Shown one piece after another: positions 8,838 to 16,831 of a stretch of 64,000 nucleotides of DNA. The position numbers and the translations under genes are program-made. The stretch is from Chengkuizengella sp. SCS-71B (GTDB lineage Bacteria > Bacillota > Bacilli > Paenibacillales > KCTC-33759). Location of the stretch: contig NZ_JAZHSH010000001.1 of the NCBI RefSeq assembly GCF_040100845.1, forward strand, positions 3,766,501 to 3,830,500. The letters run 5' to 3'. The notes below the pieces were generated by a model, which was not told where the DNA came from, ran no database searches, and saw only the letters and a program-made list of their open reading frames with translations. Numbering within the stretch: the stretch's first letter is position 1; every line of letters starts with the position of its first letter.

Positions 8838-9143
8838 TAAATATAAATATCAGATATATATTGTGTTTTTATAAGTAATTCTTCTTAAAACAATTGAAAA
8901 CGCTCTCCTAAGACGTACATTAAAGTATGTTATCTTATTTATGTTCGTTTTTTAAGGAAATACATAGACTTCCCCCATCTAATTATGTTATATTTATAAC
9001 TAATCCATGTTAGTATATATAACATATAGTTGTCCAATTATTATTATTTAAATTTCAATTTAAAATATTTACTCTAAATTTATGTTAAAACAGAAAAATG
9101 ACCATATTTTTAGTAGGTAAATAACTTTGATGGGGGTTTTTTT
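8838..9143 (+). promoter_or_regulatory. Intergenic region upstream of the ANTAR gene, with third GlnR/TnrA box
   Basis: AT-rich 306-nt spacer between divergent narK and the ANTAR gene. It holds TGTTAGTATATATAACA at 9008-9024, a perfect TGTNA-N7-TNACA match, and a second short palindrome GTTATATTTATAAC at 8987-9000. No unambiguous -35/-10 pair was found, and no terminator hairpin like those of narK and nasD. The gene start is preceded by TGGGGG. Confidence 0.55.
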
Positions 9144-9740
9144 ATGCTACAATATTTCCTTCTCATCAACGATTCAAATGTTTTGGAAATGGGAGAGAAA
9201 AAAGTTAATTCAACTTCAAATTTCATTGAGACATTAAATACCATAGGTTATCGTGTCCAATCCATTACTACTCAAAATATTATTGAAAAGAAAGTTTTAA
9301 ACCCCATTGATGCTGTTATTTTAAGAGTTAGAATATCAGATTTGTTTCAATGGACACAAAAAATTATATCTATTAAAGATGTTCCTCTTATTTGGTGGTG
9401 TGATTCTTATACCTCTGATAATGATGAATGTAAATTAAACTTAGGGATTGATGGTATGATCTTTCCCCAAATGGAGCCGGCAAAATTGCATTGGTGTTTT
9501 CAACTAAGTGCAAATCATCACCAACTAAAAACACAGTGGAAAAAAGAGCGTCAACAATTATTGTTTAAATTAGAAGAACGAAAATGGATCGAACAAGCCA
9601 AAGGAATTATTTCTAAGATGAAAAATATCCCTGAAGCAGAAGCCTATGATTTTTTACGCAAACAAGCTATGAACGATAGAAAGAGACTAGCAGATGTAGC
9701 AATTTCAATTGTTAAAGTTCATCAACTACTAAACGAATAA
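9144..9740 (+). CDS. ANTAR-domain transcription antiterminator with pseudo-receiver domain
   Basis: RNA-binding regulator of 198 residues. The C-terminal ANTAR domain (about 138-196) shows the family pattern: AKGII near 152, E-A followed by LRKQAM near 170, then LADVA and a final hydrophobic helix. The N-terminal ~120 residues have receiver-like spacing, but the position of the phospho-acceptor Asp reads AVILRVR, so phosphorylation is unlikely. It is encoded next to, and divergent from, narK, whose leader and the nasD leader carry ANTAR-type double hairpins; these are the obvious targets. How it senses nitrate is not visible: no NasS-like binding protein or NIT domain is nearby. It is comparable to NasT/NasR in role, but a specific name is not justified. 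Confidence 0.88.
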   Translation: MLQYFLLINDSNVLEMGEKKVNSTSNFIETLNTIGYRVQSITTQNIIEKKVLNPIDAVILRVRISDLFQWTQKIISIKDVPLIWWCDSYTSDNDECKLNLGIDGMIFPQMEPAKLHWCFQLSANHHQLKTQWKKERQQLLFKLEERKWIEQAKGIISKMKNIPEAEAYDFLRKQAMNDRKRLADVAISIVKVHQLLNE

Positions 9741-9906
9741 ATGGATTCTTACAATTCGCTAGCCTTTATTTGACAAAATTATTTCTCGGGAAATATAAAT
9801 TGACAAAATATTTCACACTTTGTCCTTTGATCTCCTATCACTTTTTATTTATGATGATTAATAGTAGCTTAGGAATTATATCTAGAAAATGTCTGGAGGC
9901 AATTTT

Positions 9907-10248
9907 ATGTCAAACGATAGGAAGTTTGTGCTTTTTGCTTTTAGTCTCATGTTGATATTAACAACAGCATGTGCTCAGAACACATCTGAATCAGATATTG
10001 TAGACAAAAACTCATCAGAGTATAAGATTTATAAAAAAAGTCAATGCATTTCATGTCATGGCACTGATTTAGAAGGTCGTATGGGACCATCAACTAACCT
10101 ACAACAAGTTGGAGCTCGGTTAGATAAAGAAGATATCAAAAATATATTACTTAATGGAAAAGAAGATACTCATATGCCTGCTTATGAGGGCGTATTACCA
10201 GAAGAAGACATTGAATCTCTAACGAATTGGTTGTTTGAAATGAAGTGA
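9907..10248 (+). CDS. Small membrane-anchored cytochrome c (c551-like lipoprotein)
   Basis: Predicted lipid-anchored monohaem cytochrome c of about 113 residues. Starting at ATG 9907 (GGAGG 7 nt upstream; the earlier in-frame ATG at 9889 precedes that site) gives a signal peptide with lipobox LTTAC (Cys22). Haem attachment is C47-I-S-C50-H51, and the likely axial ligand is Met90 in H-M-P-A-Y. Such lipoproteins (CccB/c551 type) carry electrons on the outer face of the membrane. It follows the ANTAR gene in the same direction after 166 nt; no functional link to nitrate assimilation is demonstrated. Confidence 0.85.
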   Translation: MSNDRKFVLFAFSLMLILTTACAQNTSESDIVDKNSSEYKIYKKSQCISCHGTDLEGRMGPSTNLQQVGARLDKEDIKNILLNGKEDTHMPAYEGVLPEEDIESLTNWLFEMK

Positions 10249-10420
10249 CATATTTAGATTTAAAATAAAGTTTGATATAAAACTTCAATCAAACCTATAT
10301 TCTATGGAAACAAAAAGAATCTATTTTGAAAGAAGGTTGATCAAAATGGATTCTAAATTGAATATTAGCTACTTGGTTTTTAAAAAAGATTGATTATCTT
10401 CTAGTATAATATTCCATAAT

Positions 10421-10440
10421 CGTGCCATATAGTTGAATAA
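10421..10440 (+). repeat. Palindromic element, copy 1 (right arm only)
   Basis: CGTGCCATATAGTTGAATAA matches the right arm of the ~65-bp element; the rest is not recognisable. It lies 61 nt downstream of the HEAT-repeat gene stop. The 252-nt gap containing it (10249-10500) holds no other supported feature. Confidence 0.5.
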
Positions 10441-10500
10441 CGTTATCATTTTTAACATCCTTAAAATTTCTTACTTGAAGAAGAGTTTATGATTTAATGT

Positions 10501-10983
10501 TTAATCAAATAACTCTAATGCTTCTTCTAAGTGATAATCATCTTCATTATTTTTTAAATGATCTGATATTATCTTCTTACATTCTTTCTTAATCTCTACT
10601 GGTAAATCCTTCGAAATTTTTTCTAACAACAGAAATGACTCATTACTTATCTCAATACTGTTGTTCAGAAGTAACTTGGTTATCTCTATAGTATGAGCAG
10701 AATAATCTAAGCTCCTTAATGCATAGAGAAGTGTACCTCTACTCCCTTTTGTTTTAGGATCTGCCAGTAGATTCATAATTGGCTCTACAGATTTATTACT
10801 CCCTATATCGCCAAGTGCAATAGCAATTGCATTTCTTAGAATATTACTATCAGTTTGTTTTAAGTTTTCTATTAGATTATCTACATATGAACTATCCTTT
10901 TTCTCGCCAATTTGTTTAACAATTAGAATTGCTTCTTCAATTCCCCCATTAACTATGTGTTGTTCTAAATTTAACTCATACAA
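10501..10983 (-). CDS. HEAT-repeat protein
   Basis: 160-residue, probably cytoplasmic protein built of alpha-helical HEAT/PBS-lyase-type repeats. The pattern ILRNAIAIALGDIGSNKSVEPIMNLL (repeat core around residues 48-72) and the following RGTLLYALRSLD are typical. Such scaffolds mediate protein contacts; the partner is unknown. The start is TTG with GGAG 7 nt upstream. First gene of the accessory array, followed by palindromic element copy 1. Confidence 0.6.
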   Translation of the reverse strand: MYELNLEQHIVNGGIEEAILIVKQIGEKKDSSYVDNLIENLKQTDSNILRNAIAIALGDIGSNKSVEPIMNLLADPKTKGSRGTLLYALRSLDYSAHTIEITKLLLNNSIEISNESFLLLEKISKDLPVEIKKECKKIISDHLKNNEDDYHLEEALELFD

Positions 10984-11023
10984 AATATCACTCCATTTAT
11001 CAATTTAACTTTAAGCTATTAAA

Positions 11024-11077
11024 ATCATCCAAATTCAAAAGGCATTCTTCTTTAAGAAATGCGCCATAGAGTTGAAG
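11024..11077 (+). repeat. Palindromic element, copy 2 (left half degenerate)
   Basis: The inner hairpin region and right arm (GCGCCATAGAGTTGAA) are recognisable at 11041-11076; the left half (CATCCAAATTCAAAAGGC) is diverged. Same polarity as the other copies. Confidence 0.6.
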
Positions 11078-11107
11078 ATCACTTTATCAAATATTTTCGA
11101 AGAATTT

Positions 11108-11206
11108 TTATATAAAATAAATATTCTCTAATATTATTCCGTCTCTATCACTAGCAAAATATAGAGCTATCAGGGATTCAGGAGTATTTTTATATGTTAG
11201 TTTCAT
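11108..11206 (-). CDS. Possible 32-residue ORF overlapping the end of the upstream gene
   Basis: ATG at 11206 overlaps the last codons of the 207-residue gene in another frame, with GAGG just upstream. The peptide begins MKLTYKNTPESLIALYFASD and ends before palindromic element copy 2. Composition looks protein-like, but there is no recognised family. It may be a gene fragment left by rearrangement rather than a working gene. Confidence 0.22.
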   Translation of the reverse strand: MKLTYKNTPESLIALYFASDRDGIILENIYFI

Positions 11207-11813
11207 ACTCCTCTTTACTACAAACCTCGATTATGACCTCATTATTTGAATCTGAATCAGCACGATAATTTCTAATATTTTTCATCATCAATTCAGTAAT
11301 TATTTCAGGATTGTTTTTATAACTATCTTGAATATCTCCTGTAACAGATTCTCGATATGTATAAAATACATTGTCTCCCTCAGATACTTTAAAATATCTA
11401 CGATCAACAAAATATACTTCTCCATACTTTTCTAGTTGTCGATCCAATTCACTTTGACTTACTTCCTTTGATAACAATCCATATTTAGTATTAAAATAAA
11501 ACTCTTTTTCAAACGTAATGACTTCCATCATTTCTTTGCTAGGAGTGTTTTCATAGTTTAATTGTATTTTACTTATAAAATGAGAACTTGAATATTCAAC
11601 TTCACCTTCATAACCATAATATTTATCACCCTCAATGTGAATAGTTTCATCAACTAGGCTCCATGTAAAAGTTTCGATCATACAAGAACCCCAATTACAG
11701 CTTTGGAACCAACCTTTTCCATTAGGTAATAAAACAAACCAGTCATCACCTTGCGCACCTGGAGCATACAGTATATCCACTGACCAACTTCCAATTATTT
11801 CCTCGATCAACAA
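11190..11813 (-). CDS. Hypothetical protein, 207 residues
   Basis: Not recognised. Soluble, acidic protein without signal peptide or membrane helix. Trp/Tyr-rich N-terminal part (IIGSWSVDILYAPGAQGDDW), two Cys in SCNWGSC and a C-terminal segment rich in Asn/Glu. The start is TTG (11813) with GGGGAGG 7 nt upstream. The N-terminal theme resembles small lipocalin-like or 'cell-wide stress' proteins, but no assignment is made. Part of the accessory array. Confidence 0.55.
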   Translation of the reverse strand: MLIEEIIGSWSVDILYAPGAQGDDWFVLLPNGKGWFQSCNWGSCMIETFTWSLVDETIHIEGDKYYGYEGEVEYSSSHFISKIQLNYENTPSKEMMEVITFEKEFYFNTKYGLLSKEVSQSELDRQLEKYGEVYFVDRRYFKVSEGDNVFYTYRESVTGDIQDSYKNNPEIITELMMKNIRNYRADSDSNNEVIIEVCSKEEYETNI

Positions 11814-11865
11814 ATTAACGCCTCCCCTTGTTTTGTTTTAAATATCTCGTGATATAATAAAACAA

Positions 11866-11985
11866 TCATAATTCTTTCCCTTTCCCTAGCAATTGATTGC
11901 ACAGCTTTACTATACACTGTGTTGCATATCCCTTTTTCTTATATGCCTCTAAGGTTGCTACCCCCACTACGATCGATGAAATCCC
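11866..11985 (-). pseudogene. GNAT acetyltransferase fragment
   Basis: In the gap upstream of the 207-residue gene a minus-strand frame reads SSIVVGVATLEAYKKKGYAT and then a helix ending in LLGKGKEL before TGA (11866-11868). V-x-x-V-A-T-x-x-x-Y-R/K-x-K-G-Y-A-T is the acetyl-CoA-binding motif A of GNAT/FR47 enzymes. The frame is closed by TAA at its 5' side and no start or N-terminal domain remains, so it is a relic. Confidence 0.6.
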
Positions 11986-12055
11986 TTATATATCATGGAA
12001 TTTCAATGAAATTGTCGGACGACAAGAACCTTATTATATTATATAAACATACTTT

Positions 12056-12567
12056 CTATTTTGATTCGTGATCGGTTGTTGAATAAGTATGATTGTTTTT
12101 TGTTATGAAACACTTAATTTTGCCATCCGAATCCAAAGATTCCGTCTTAAAAAACTCTGGATATAATTCTAATTTCGATAATTCATCAATCGGAAGCCAA
12201 TGTAACGTTACTTTACCATATGACTCTTCAAAGAAAGCATGTTTCATAAGGCGTAATTCGGCACTTGATTTAACCGAGTAAAAAAAGAAATCTCATGGTT
12301 AACAGTACCTTCATAAGAAGTAAAGAAGTTTTCGTGAACATACTTTAATTCACCAAGTTCAAGACGATGTTGAGTTTCCTCAAAAATTTCTCGTAAAATT
12401 GCTTCTTCTGCAGTTTCCCCAAATCTTACACGACCACCTATCGTATAATAAAACGAAGTTTTTTCATCTTTTGCCATTAAAATCTCATTTGAATCAATGA
12501 TTATTGCCCCAACACGACAGCTAAATTTCCCATTTAGTATATCTAAAGTAATGTCCCCATTTATCAT
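12056..12567 (-). pseudogene. NUDIX hydrolase, frameshifted
   Basis: Two abutting frames make one NUDIX protein of about 170 residues. The first (from ATG 12567, AGGTG 6 nt upstream) has the NUDIX box G-G-R-V-R-F-G-E-T-x-E-E-A-x-x-R-E-x-F-E-E-T. The second frame, read from inside the same DNA, continues naturally as FFYSVKSSAELRLMKHAFF and then the C-terminal domain to 12056. The switch lies in an A7 run at 12280-12286, so a 1-nt indel explains it. Either a true mutation or a sequencing error; if intact it would hydrolyse a nucleoside-diphosphate derivative. Confidence 0.75.
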
Positions 12568-12622
12568 GTATTTCACCTACTAACCTGTTTTTTATTTTTG
12601 GATTTATGTTATTGTTTTAAGA

Positions 12623-12916
12623 TTATTTTGTAATCCAATTCTCATAGTTGACATTAAAACTATTTTTAGCAATGTCTCTTGCCTCTTCTAAAGATTCACA
12701 ATCAATATCACCAATTACCTCCCAATGCAGGTCACAAGAAAATAGATAATACTCGTCACTTCCTACATACTGACAAATAGCCATGGCAGTAATAAGTAAT
12801 CCATCAATTATTTCATCTTTTTCATTAATAATCCCTACTGTTCCAAATTTATTAGAAACTGAATTTGAAGTATATTGGATTACCTTTGCACCATCTAATA
12901 CATTAGATATAACCAT
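12623..12916 (-). CDS. Hypothetical protein, about 97 residues
   Basis: Not recognised. Small soluble protein; a single Trp-containing C-terminal segment (FNVNYENWITK) and CDLHWEVIGDIDCESLEEAR in the second half. The frame opens at a GTG (12925) lying in the ribosome binding site AAGGTGG; the ATG at 12916 is the better start. It is separated from the NUDIX gene by about 50 nt and could be cotranscribed with it. Possibly an immunity-type protein, but nothing specific supports that. Confidence 0.5.
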   Translation of the reverse strand: MVISNVLDGAKVIQYTSNSVSNKFGTVGIINEKDEIIDGLLITAMAICQYVGSDEYYLFSCDLHWEVIGDIDCESLEEARDIAKNSFNVNYENWITK

Positions 12917-13007
12917 ATTATCCACCTTGCCTTGATTTATTAAATAAAGTCTTCAATTAGACCTGATTATAAGTATTTCAAAAAATCATAATTTTCACAA
13001 GGAGTTC

Positions 13008-13075
13008 TTCCACAATCTGGTCCCATTCATAAAGAAAGACGCTTCTCTATTAAAGAATAGCGCCATTTCGTAGAA
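13008..13075 (+). repeat. Palindromic element, copy 3
   Basis: 68 nt: left arm TTCCACAATCTGG, the conserved ATAAAGAAAGACGC core, inner hairpin TTCTCTATTAAAGAA, and right arm CGCCATTTCGTAGAA. The next stop codon to the right (13082) is 7 nt away. Confidence 0.85.
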
Positions 13076-13081
13076 GAGTGA

Positions 13082-13180
13082 TTAATTTATACATGTACCA
13101 TGTTGAATAAAAAATGGTACATTTAAAAACTCTAAAGTTTTCCTGGTTTTCTCAACAGCCTCTTGTAAAGAGAACCTCAT
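13082..13180 (-). pseudogene. Gene fragment resembling the start of a LicD/nucleotidyltransferase-like protein
   Basis: A 32-residue frame, also readable from a GTG that overlaps the stop of the lipoprotein gene, gives MRFSLQEAVEKTRKTLEFLN and then VPFFIQHGTCIN before TAA. 'Hydrophobic-Pro-x-hydrophobic-x-x-G-T' after a helix is the usual opening of LicD/MNT-type nucleotidyltransferase folds. The gene stops abruptly 7 nt before palindromic element copy 3, as though truncated there. Family assignment is tentative. Confidence 0.4.
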
Positions 13181-13194
13181 TATTATAGCTAGGT

Positions 13195-13743
13195 TCACCT
13201 CTCTTTTAATGCTTCATACAATCCTCCGTAGTCCCTATAATCAATGTTAGATATTTTCCCTTGTTCGTATATATGTGCTCTTCCGATTACTTTTGCTTTT
13301 TTTTCTTCTTCATTTCCCTTTTTATATATCACATTTACTGTAAAATCATAGGCACCTTTTGTAAATTCATTTTGTATGACATCAACACTTTCAACGTTAA
13401 ATATAAAGTTTGTATATATTTGGAATTGTGTCGCATATAAAATAATAAATTTTTCATACATATTTTCAGTAAAATAAGACTTATATTTTGTTTCTATGTA
13501 ACTATCTCCTTCAGTTATTATCTTTTCAATTAATTCTAGATCAGGTGGAATTTGTTCTACTAATGTTGATACCTTTTCATATAATTCAACCCATTCTTGA
13601 TCAGTTGTAAATTGTTGTTGTAATACGGATTTAATAACTATGATGTTTTCATTTTCAATAGCTGATTCTGTCTCTGATGAACACCCAACTGTTAATATTA
13701 CAAGGGTCAACAACGTTATAACAAGAGCTTGTTTTTTAACCAT
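13195..13743 (-). CDS. Predicted lipoprotein, 182 residues
   Basis: Exported protein with an N-terminal signal and lipobox LTVGC (Cys about 21), followed by a polar extracellular domain. No catalytic motif recognised. The domain around TDQEWVELYEKVSTLVEQIP followed by 'IEKIITEGDSYIETKYKSYF' looks like an NTF2/DUF4878-like fold, but that is a guess. Good ribosome binding site (GGAGGG) before ATG 13743. A small fragment overlaps its stop codon on the same strand. Confidence 0.6.
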   Translation of the reverse strand: MVKKQALVITLLTLVILTVGCSSETESAIENENIIVIKSVLQQQFTTDQEWVELYEKVSTLVEQIPPDLELIEKIITEGDSYIETKYKSYFTENMYEKFIILYATQFQIYTNFIFNVESVDVIQNEFTKGAYDFTVNVIYKKGNEEEKKAKVIGRAHIYEQGKISNIDYRDYGGLYEALKER

Positions 13744-14082
13744 TGTAATCCCTCCATATTTAATAATCTTCTATATTTACGATTAAACACCTGCTTTGGT
13801 TTCGAATAATTTGAAAACAGCTATGCAAAACCACAATAACATGATTTACACTTTATTTATTTTGAATTTTTAACGAAGTGGACGAAAAACAGCCGTTCAT
13901 TAAGAATAGAGACATTAATTTAAACAGTGTAGCGTTAGAAACTGCGAATTTACAACGTTAAGGATTTCAAAAGATTAAATAAAAGCTAAATTCTAAGTAT
14001 TTAAACCTTCCTTATTTAAAGATTTAGATATGCAAAACGATCTATGGCCCTTCTGTTTAAAAAGGAAAGAACAACAAGATAG
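13744..14082. other. Non-coding gap, nothing definite
   Basis: AT-rich 339-nt spacer upstream of the lipoprotein gene. Stops occur in all frames. A short stretch at 14037-14050 (ACGATCTATGGCCC) resembles the left arm of the palindromic element but has no core or right arm. No promoter or terminator could be assigned. Confidence 0.4.
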
Positions 14083-14628
14083 CTATCTTTTCTCTTTACT
14101 TAAAGTGCTCATTATTTCAGCATAGAGTTCATCAAGAGGTTTAGAGCTGTCGATCTTTATGACAGGACTCATTGATATTGAAATTTAATAGAATTGTTCC
14201 GCATATGTACCTGACTTACCCTTATCTTCTTCTGACCAATATGTTTTACACCATTCTATAAAGTCATTTGTATACTCACCATTTTCATCTAGCCACATTC
14301 GACTAAGGTTATTTCGTTCAATTTCTCTATTCCTTAAGCGTTTCATACGAACTTCTTCATCAAGTGAAAGAAAAACTAAAAGGTCACGGTTACAGAAGCC
14401 TTCAGGATACCACATGAAAATGGAGCCAGATGCTATATAATTATCGTTAGAACTAATATCTTTCTGATACATTTCAATTCGTTTTTCAATTGGATTAATT
14501 TCCGAGAAAAAACTATCTCTCCAATAATAGTTATCTGTATCAATCCACTTGATAATTTCTTTTTCACTGATGTATTTTGCTAATGTACTTTTTCCAGTAC
14601 CCGAACCACCAATTATTTGGACTTTCAC
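14083..14628 (-). pseudogene. P-loop (adenylate-kinase-like/AAA_17) protein interrupted by a stop codon
   Basis: N-terminal part (from GTG 14628, AAGGGG 6 nt upstream) has the Walker A GGSGTGKS and the family pattern ASGS followed by R-D-L-L-V-F-L, as in small P-loop kinases of the 'topology modulation/FlaR' type. The frame hits TAA at 14185-14187, but the same frame continues as SPVIKIDSSKPLDELYAEIM to a second stop at 14083. That tail is the normal C-terminus of the family, so the internal TAA is a nonsense mutation. Confidence 0.7.
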
Positions 14629-14731
14629 AAACATCCCCTTCTCAAAAAAAGCAACTCTACTTTATATTTCCAAATTACTTTTTATTATTATTAATTATTT
14701 CAAATTATCTTAATTTTCACAATAAGAGTTA

Positions 14732-14792
14732 TTCAGCAATATGGCCCTTACCATAAAGAAAGACGCTTTTCTTAGAGATCCAGATTGTGGAA
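14732..14792 (+). repeat. Palindromic element, copy 4
   Basis: 61 nt: left arm TTCAGCAATATGGCCC, core CATAAAGAAAGACGC, shortened inner hairpin, right arm CCAGATTGTGGAA. The right arm is the reverse complement of the left arm of copies 3 and 7, showing arms can be exchanged between copies. Confidence 0.8.
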
Positions 14793-14883
14793 GGTACAAT
14801 ATATTCAGACTCCTCATCCTTTGGATATATTTAATAAGCCACCGGTCAAAAAAATTGAATTAACTCCCCAAAAAATAACACGT

Positions 14884-15381
14884 TTAGTTATTGAAATATT
14901 TATTTAGAAACCCATCACTCTCTGGTAAAAACATATTGACACCAAAATAGGTTAAAATTGAAAAAAGAAGACTCCACATCGTGATACTAATAATCATCCA
15001 ATATAATGTTTTTGTTTTAGTTCCCCCGAATACAAGGCTCATGAAAGACGTAAGATGACTACCTACTAATAGAGGTCCGATGAGGGTAAGCCCGATCAAA
15101 CCATATCTCTTCCATAGTTTTTCTGCTCTTAAGGAACGCTTATTAGTTGCCTTTTGTTTTTTATTTTTTTTGATCTTATTTCTCCACTCTTTAATCTTCT
15201 CGATAAATAAAATCAACAAAAATACGGTTAAAATATTCCCTGATAACCCTATGATCACAACAAGTATAGGCGATAAACCAGCAACAATGGCAATGGGAAT
15301 CACTGCATATGCTTCAAACAAAGGGATCGCAGAGAATATAAACACAAGTAGATATGCCCACAATAATTCAAAGAAATTCAT
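14884..15381 (-). CDS. Small multidrug-export family membrane protein
   Basis: 165-residue integral membrane protein of the Sm_multidrug_ex (PF06695) type: an N-terminal re-entrant/helical region with S-A-I-P-L-F-E-A-Y, two further helices, a strongly basic cytoplasmic loop (KIKKNKKQKATNKRS) and a C-terminal pair of helices. The motif IPLFEAYAVIP near residue 20 is characteristic. Transport function of the family is poorly established. AGGAGGG precedes ATG 15381. It lies between palindromic elements 4 and 5 as a single-gene unit. Confidence 0.75.
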   Translation of the reverse strand: MNFFELLWAYLLVFIFSAIPLFEAYAVIPIAIVAGLSPILVVIIGLSGNILTVFLLILFIEKIKEWRNKIKKNKKQKATNKRSLRAEKLWKRYGLIGLTLIGPLLVGSHLTSFMSLVFGGTKTKTLYWMIISITMWSLLFSILTYFGVNMFLPESDGFLNKYFNN

Positions 15382-15511
15382 ATTTCCCTCCTAAACGTTA
15401 CACTTTATATTTTTTAAATTATTAGGTATTGCATTAACTTAATTGGATTGTCAACACAAAACTAGATAATTATTTTCCTTTTTAATCCATTTTTTTGTTT
15501 GACTTCCCTAC

Positions 15512-15579
15512 TTCCACAATATGGCCCAAATCATAAAGAAGACGCATATCTAATTAGAGAAATACGCCATTTTGTTGAA
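15512..15579 (+). repeat. Palindromic element, copy 5
   Basis: 68 nt: left arm TTCCACAATATGGCCC, core ATCATAAAGAAGACGC, inner hairpin TCTAATTAGAGA, right arm CGCCATTTTGTTGAA. The next minus-strand stop (15612) is 33 nt to the right. Confidence 0.85.
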
Positions 15580-15611
15580 GAATATATCTCTTCATAAATG
15601 AGCCCGATTAA

Positions 15612-16359
15612 TTAATAATGCAATACTCCTGTTTCAATATAATTAATCCATTGTTCTCCTGTAAATTCACAGTTACCTGTTTCAATCTGGACATTTGGTA
15701 ACTCTGCAATTACTTTTGTTACTGCAAGCCATAAGTTTATTTCAGATTCATATCTATTTATCGCAATATAAAAACCGTTATTTTCCACTTTTACGTTTTC
15801 TATAAACACTCCAAATTCCGTATCTTTCACTTTATTGGTTTCTTGAAGAAACCATCCTGAGTAATCAGGATAAGGAACTTGCTCTGGTAATTTTATTTCA
15901 CTTCCTCCATATCTCCAAGAAGTTTTAAATCCCTTTAATTCAAGAAGTTTTATCCAAGCAAATGACTTTGGTAAAATTGTATTTTTTACATTAGCGAATA
16001 AATATTTTTCGCTTACCCAAGGCTTAGTAATTGTTCTTATATAAATAGGTTTATCAATATATAATGCTTCACAGTGTAGCTGAACCATTTCAGGTAAATC
16101 AAATTCTATCCCTATTCCGACCGACAACTTAATAGGAACTACTCCTTCAACGCAATGATCAATATGTTGAAAATGATCATGAAAATCTTTTACACCTTTT
16201 TGGGGTTCCAGCAACATAATTTCCTTCTATTTGAAAACCAACACGCATTCTAACTGTGCTTTCATCAATCTTCTGTAAATCTGAAACATAGCCATCTTCA
16301 AATCCAAAGTTATCATTAAGCCAATTATCCAAATCCTTATATGTTGTTATTATTTGCAT
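15612..16359 (-). pseudogene. Hypothetical protein gene, frameshifted
   Basis: Two overlapping frames (N-part from ATG 16359 with GAGGGAG upstream; C-part ending at 15612) join as one protein of about 248 residues. At the junction one frame reads VAGTPK and the other QKGVKDFHDHF, and the switch coincides with C4A5 (16197-16205 on the plus strand). One inserted or lost base is enough. Family not recognised: soluble, aromatic-rich, with WFLQETNK and EFTGEQWINYIE. Function unknown. Confidence 0.6.
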
Positions 16360-16444
16360 TCTTTAATCTCCCTCAAAAGTCATCATATCACAGTATTTAA
16401 ATCAAATATTAGCTAATTATTCTATTTTGTTATTCGATTAAATG

Positions 16445-16494
16445 ATCCAAAAGTAAAAGACACCATTCTTCGAGAAGAGCACCATATTGTAAAG
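16445..16494 (+). repeat. Palindromic element, copy 6 (left arm degenerate)
   Basis: Recognisable inner hairpin CATTCTTCGAGAAGAG and right arm GCACCATATTGTAAAG; the left part (ATCCAAAAGTAAAAGACACC) is diverged. It ends 3 nt before the stop codon of the next gene. Confidence 0.6.
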
Positions 16495-16496
16495 AC

Positions 16497-16686
16497 TTAC
16501 TGATTTATGTTCTTTATATGACTTAAAATCTCAGAGACCCCCATAGCTATAGCACCATTTAACATCCCTAATACCGATATAATTAGAACAATTCCATCGT
16601 ATTCTCCAATAAAAATTCATACCAAAAAATATTGCACTAAACGCAAATACAATGATACCAAATATAAATAAAAACCTTTCCATCAT
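16497..16686 (-). pseudogene. Small two-helix membrane protein, frameshifted
   Basis: AAGGAG precedes ATG 16686. The frame encodes a first hydrophobic helix (FLFIFGIIVFAFSAIFFG), then shifts in a T5 run. Removing one T gives MNFIGEYDGIVLIISVLGML followed by a polar tail to TAA at 16497, about 62 residues in all. The pair of helices joined by a short Asp/Glu loop looks like a real small membrane protein. No family recognised. Confidence 0.55.
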
Positions 16687-16831
16687 CTATACTCCTTCCA
16701 ACTAAATAGTATTGAATACTCTTCAATTATTTCTATGACTCTTTATTGACAATTCAAACTATAGTAGGATGAATATATCATATCCGTTGAGATTTATTAT
16801 AACTTTATTAATAATTATTATTTTTATAAAG

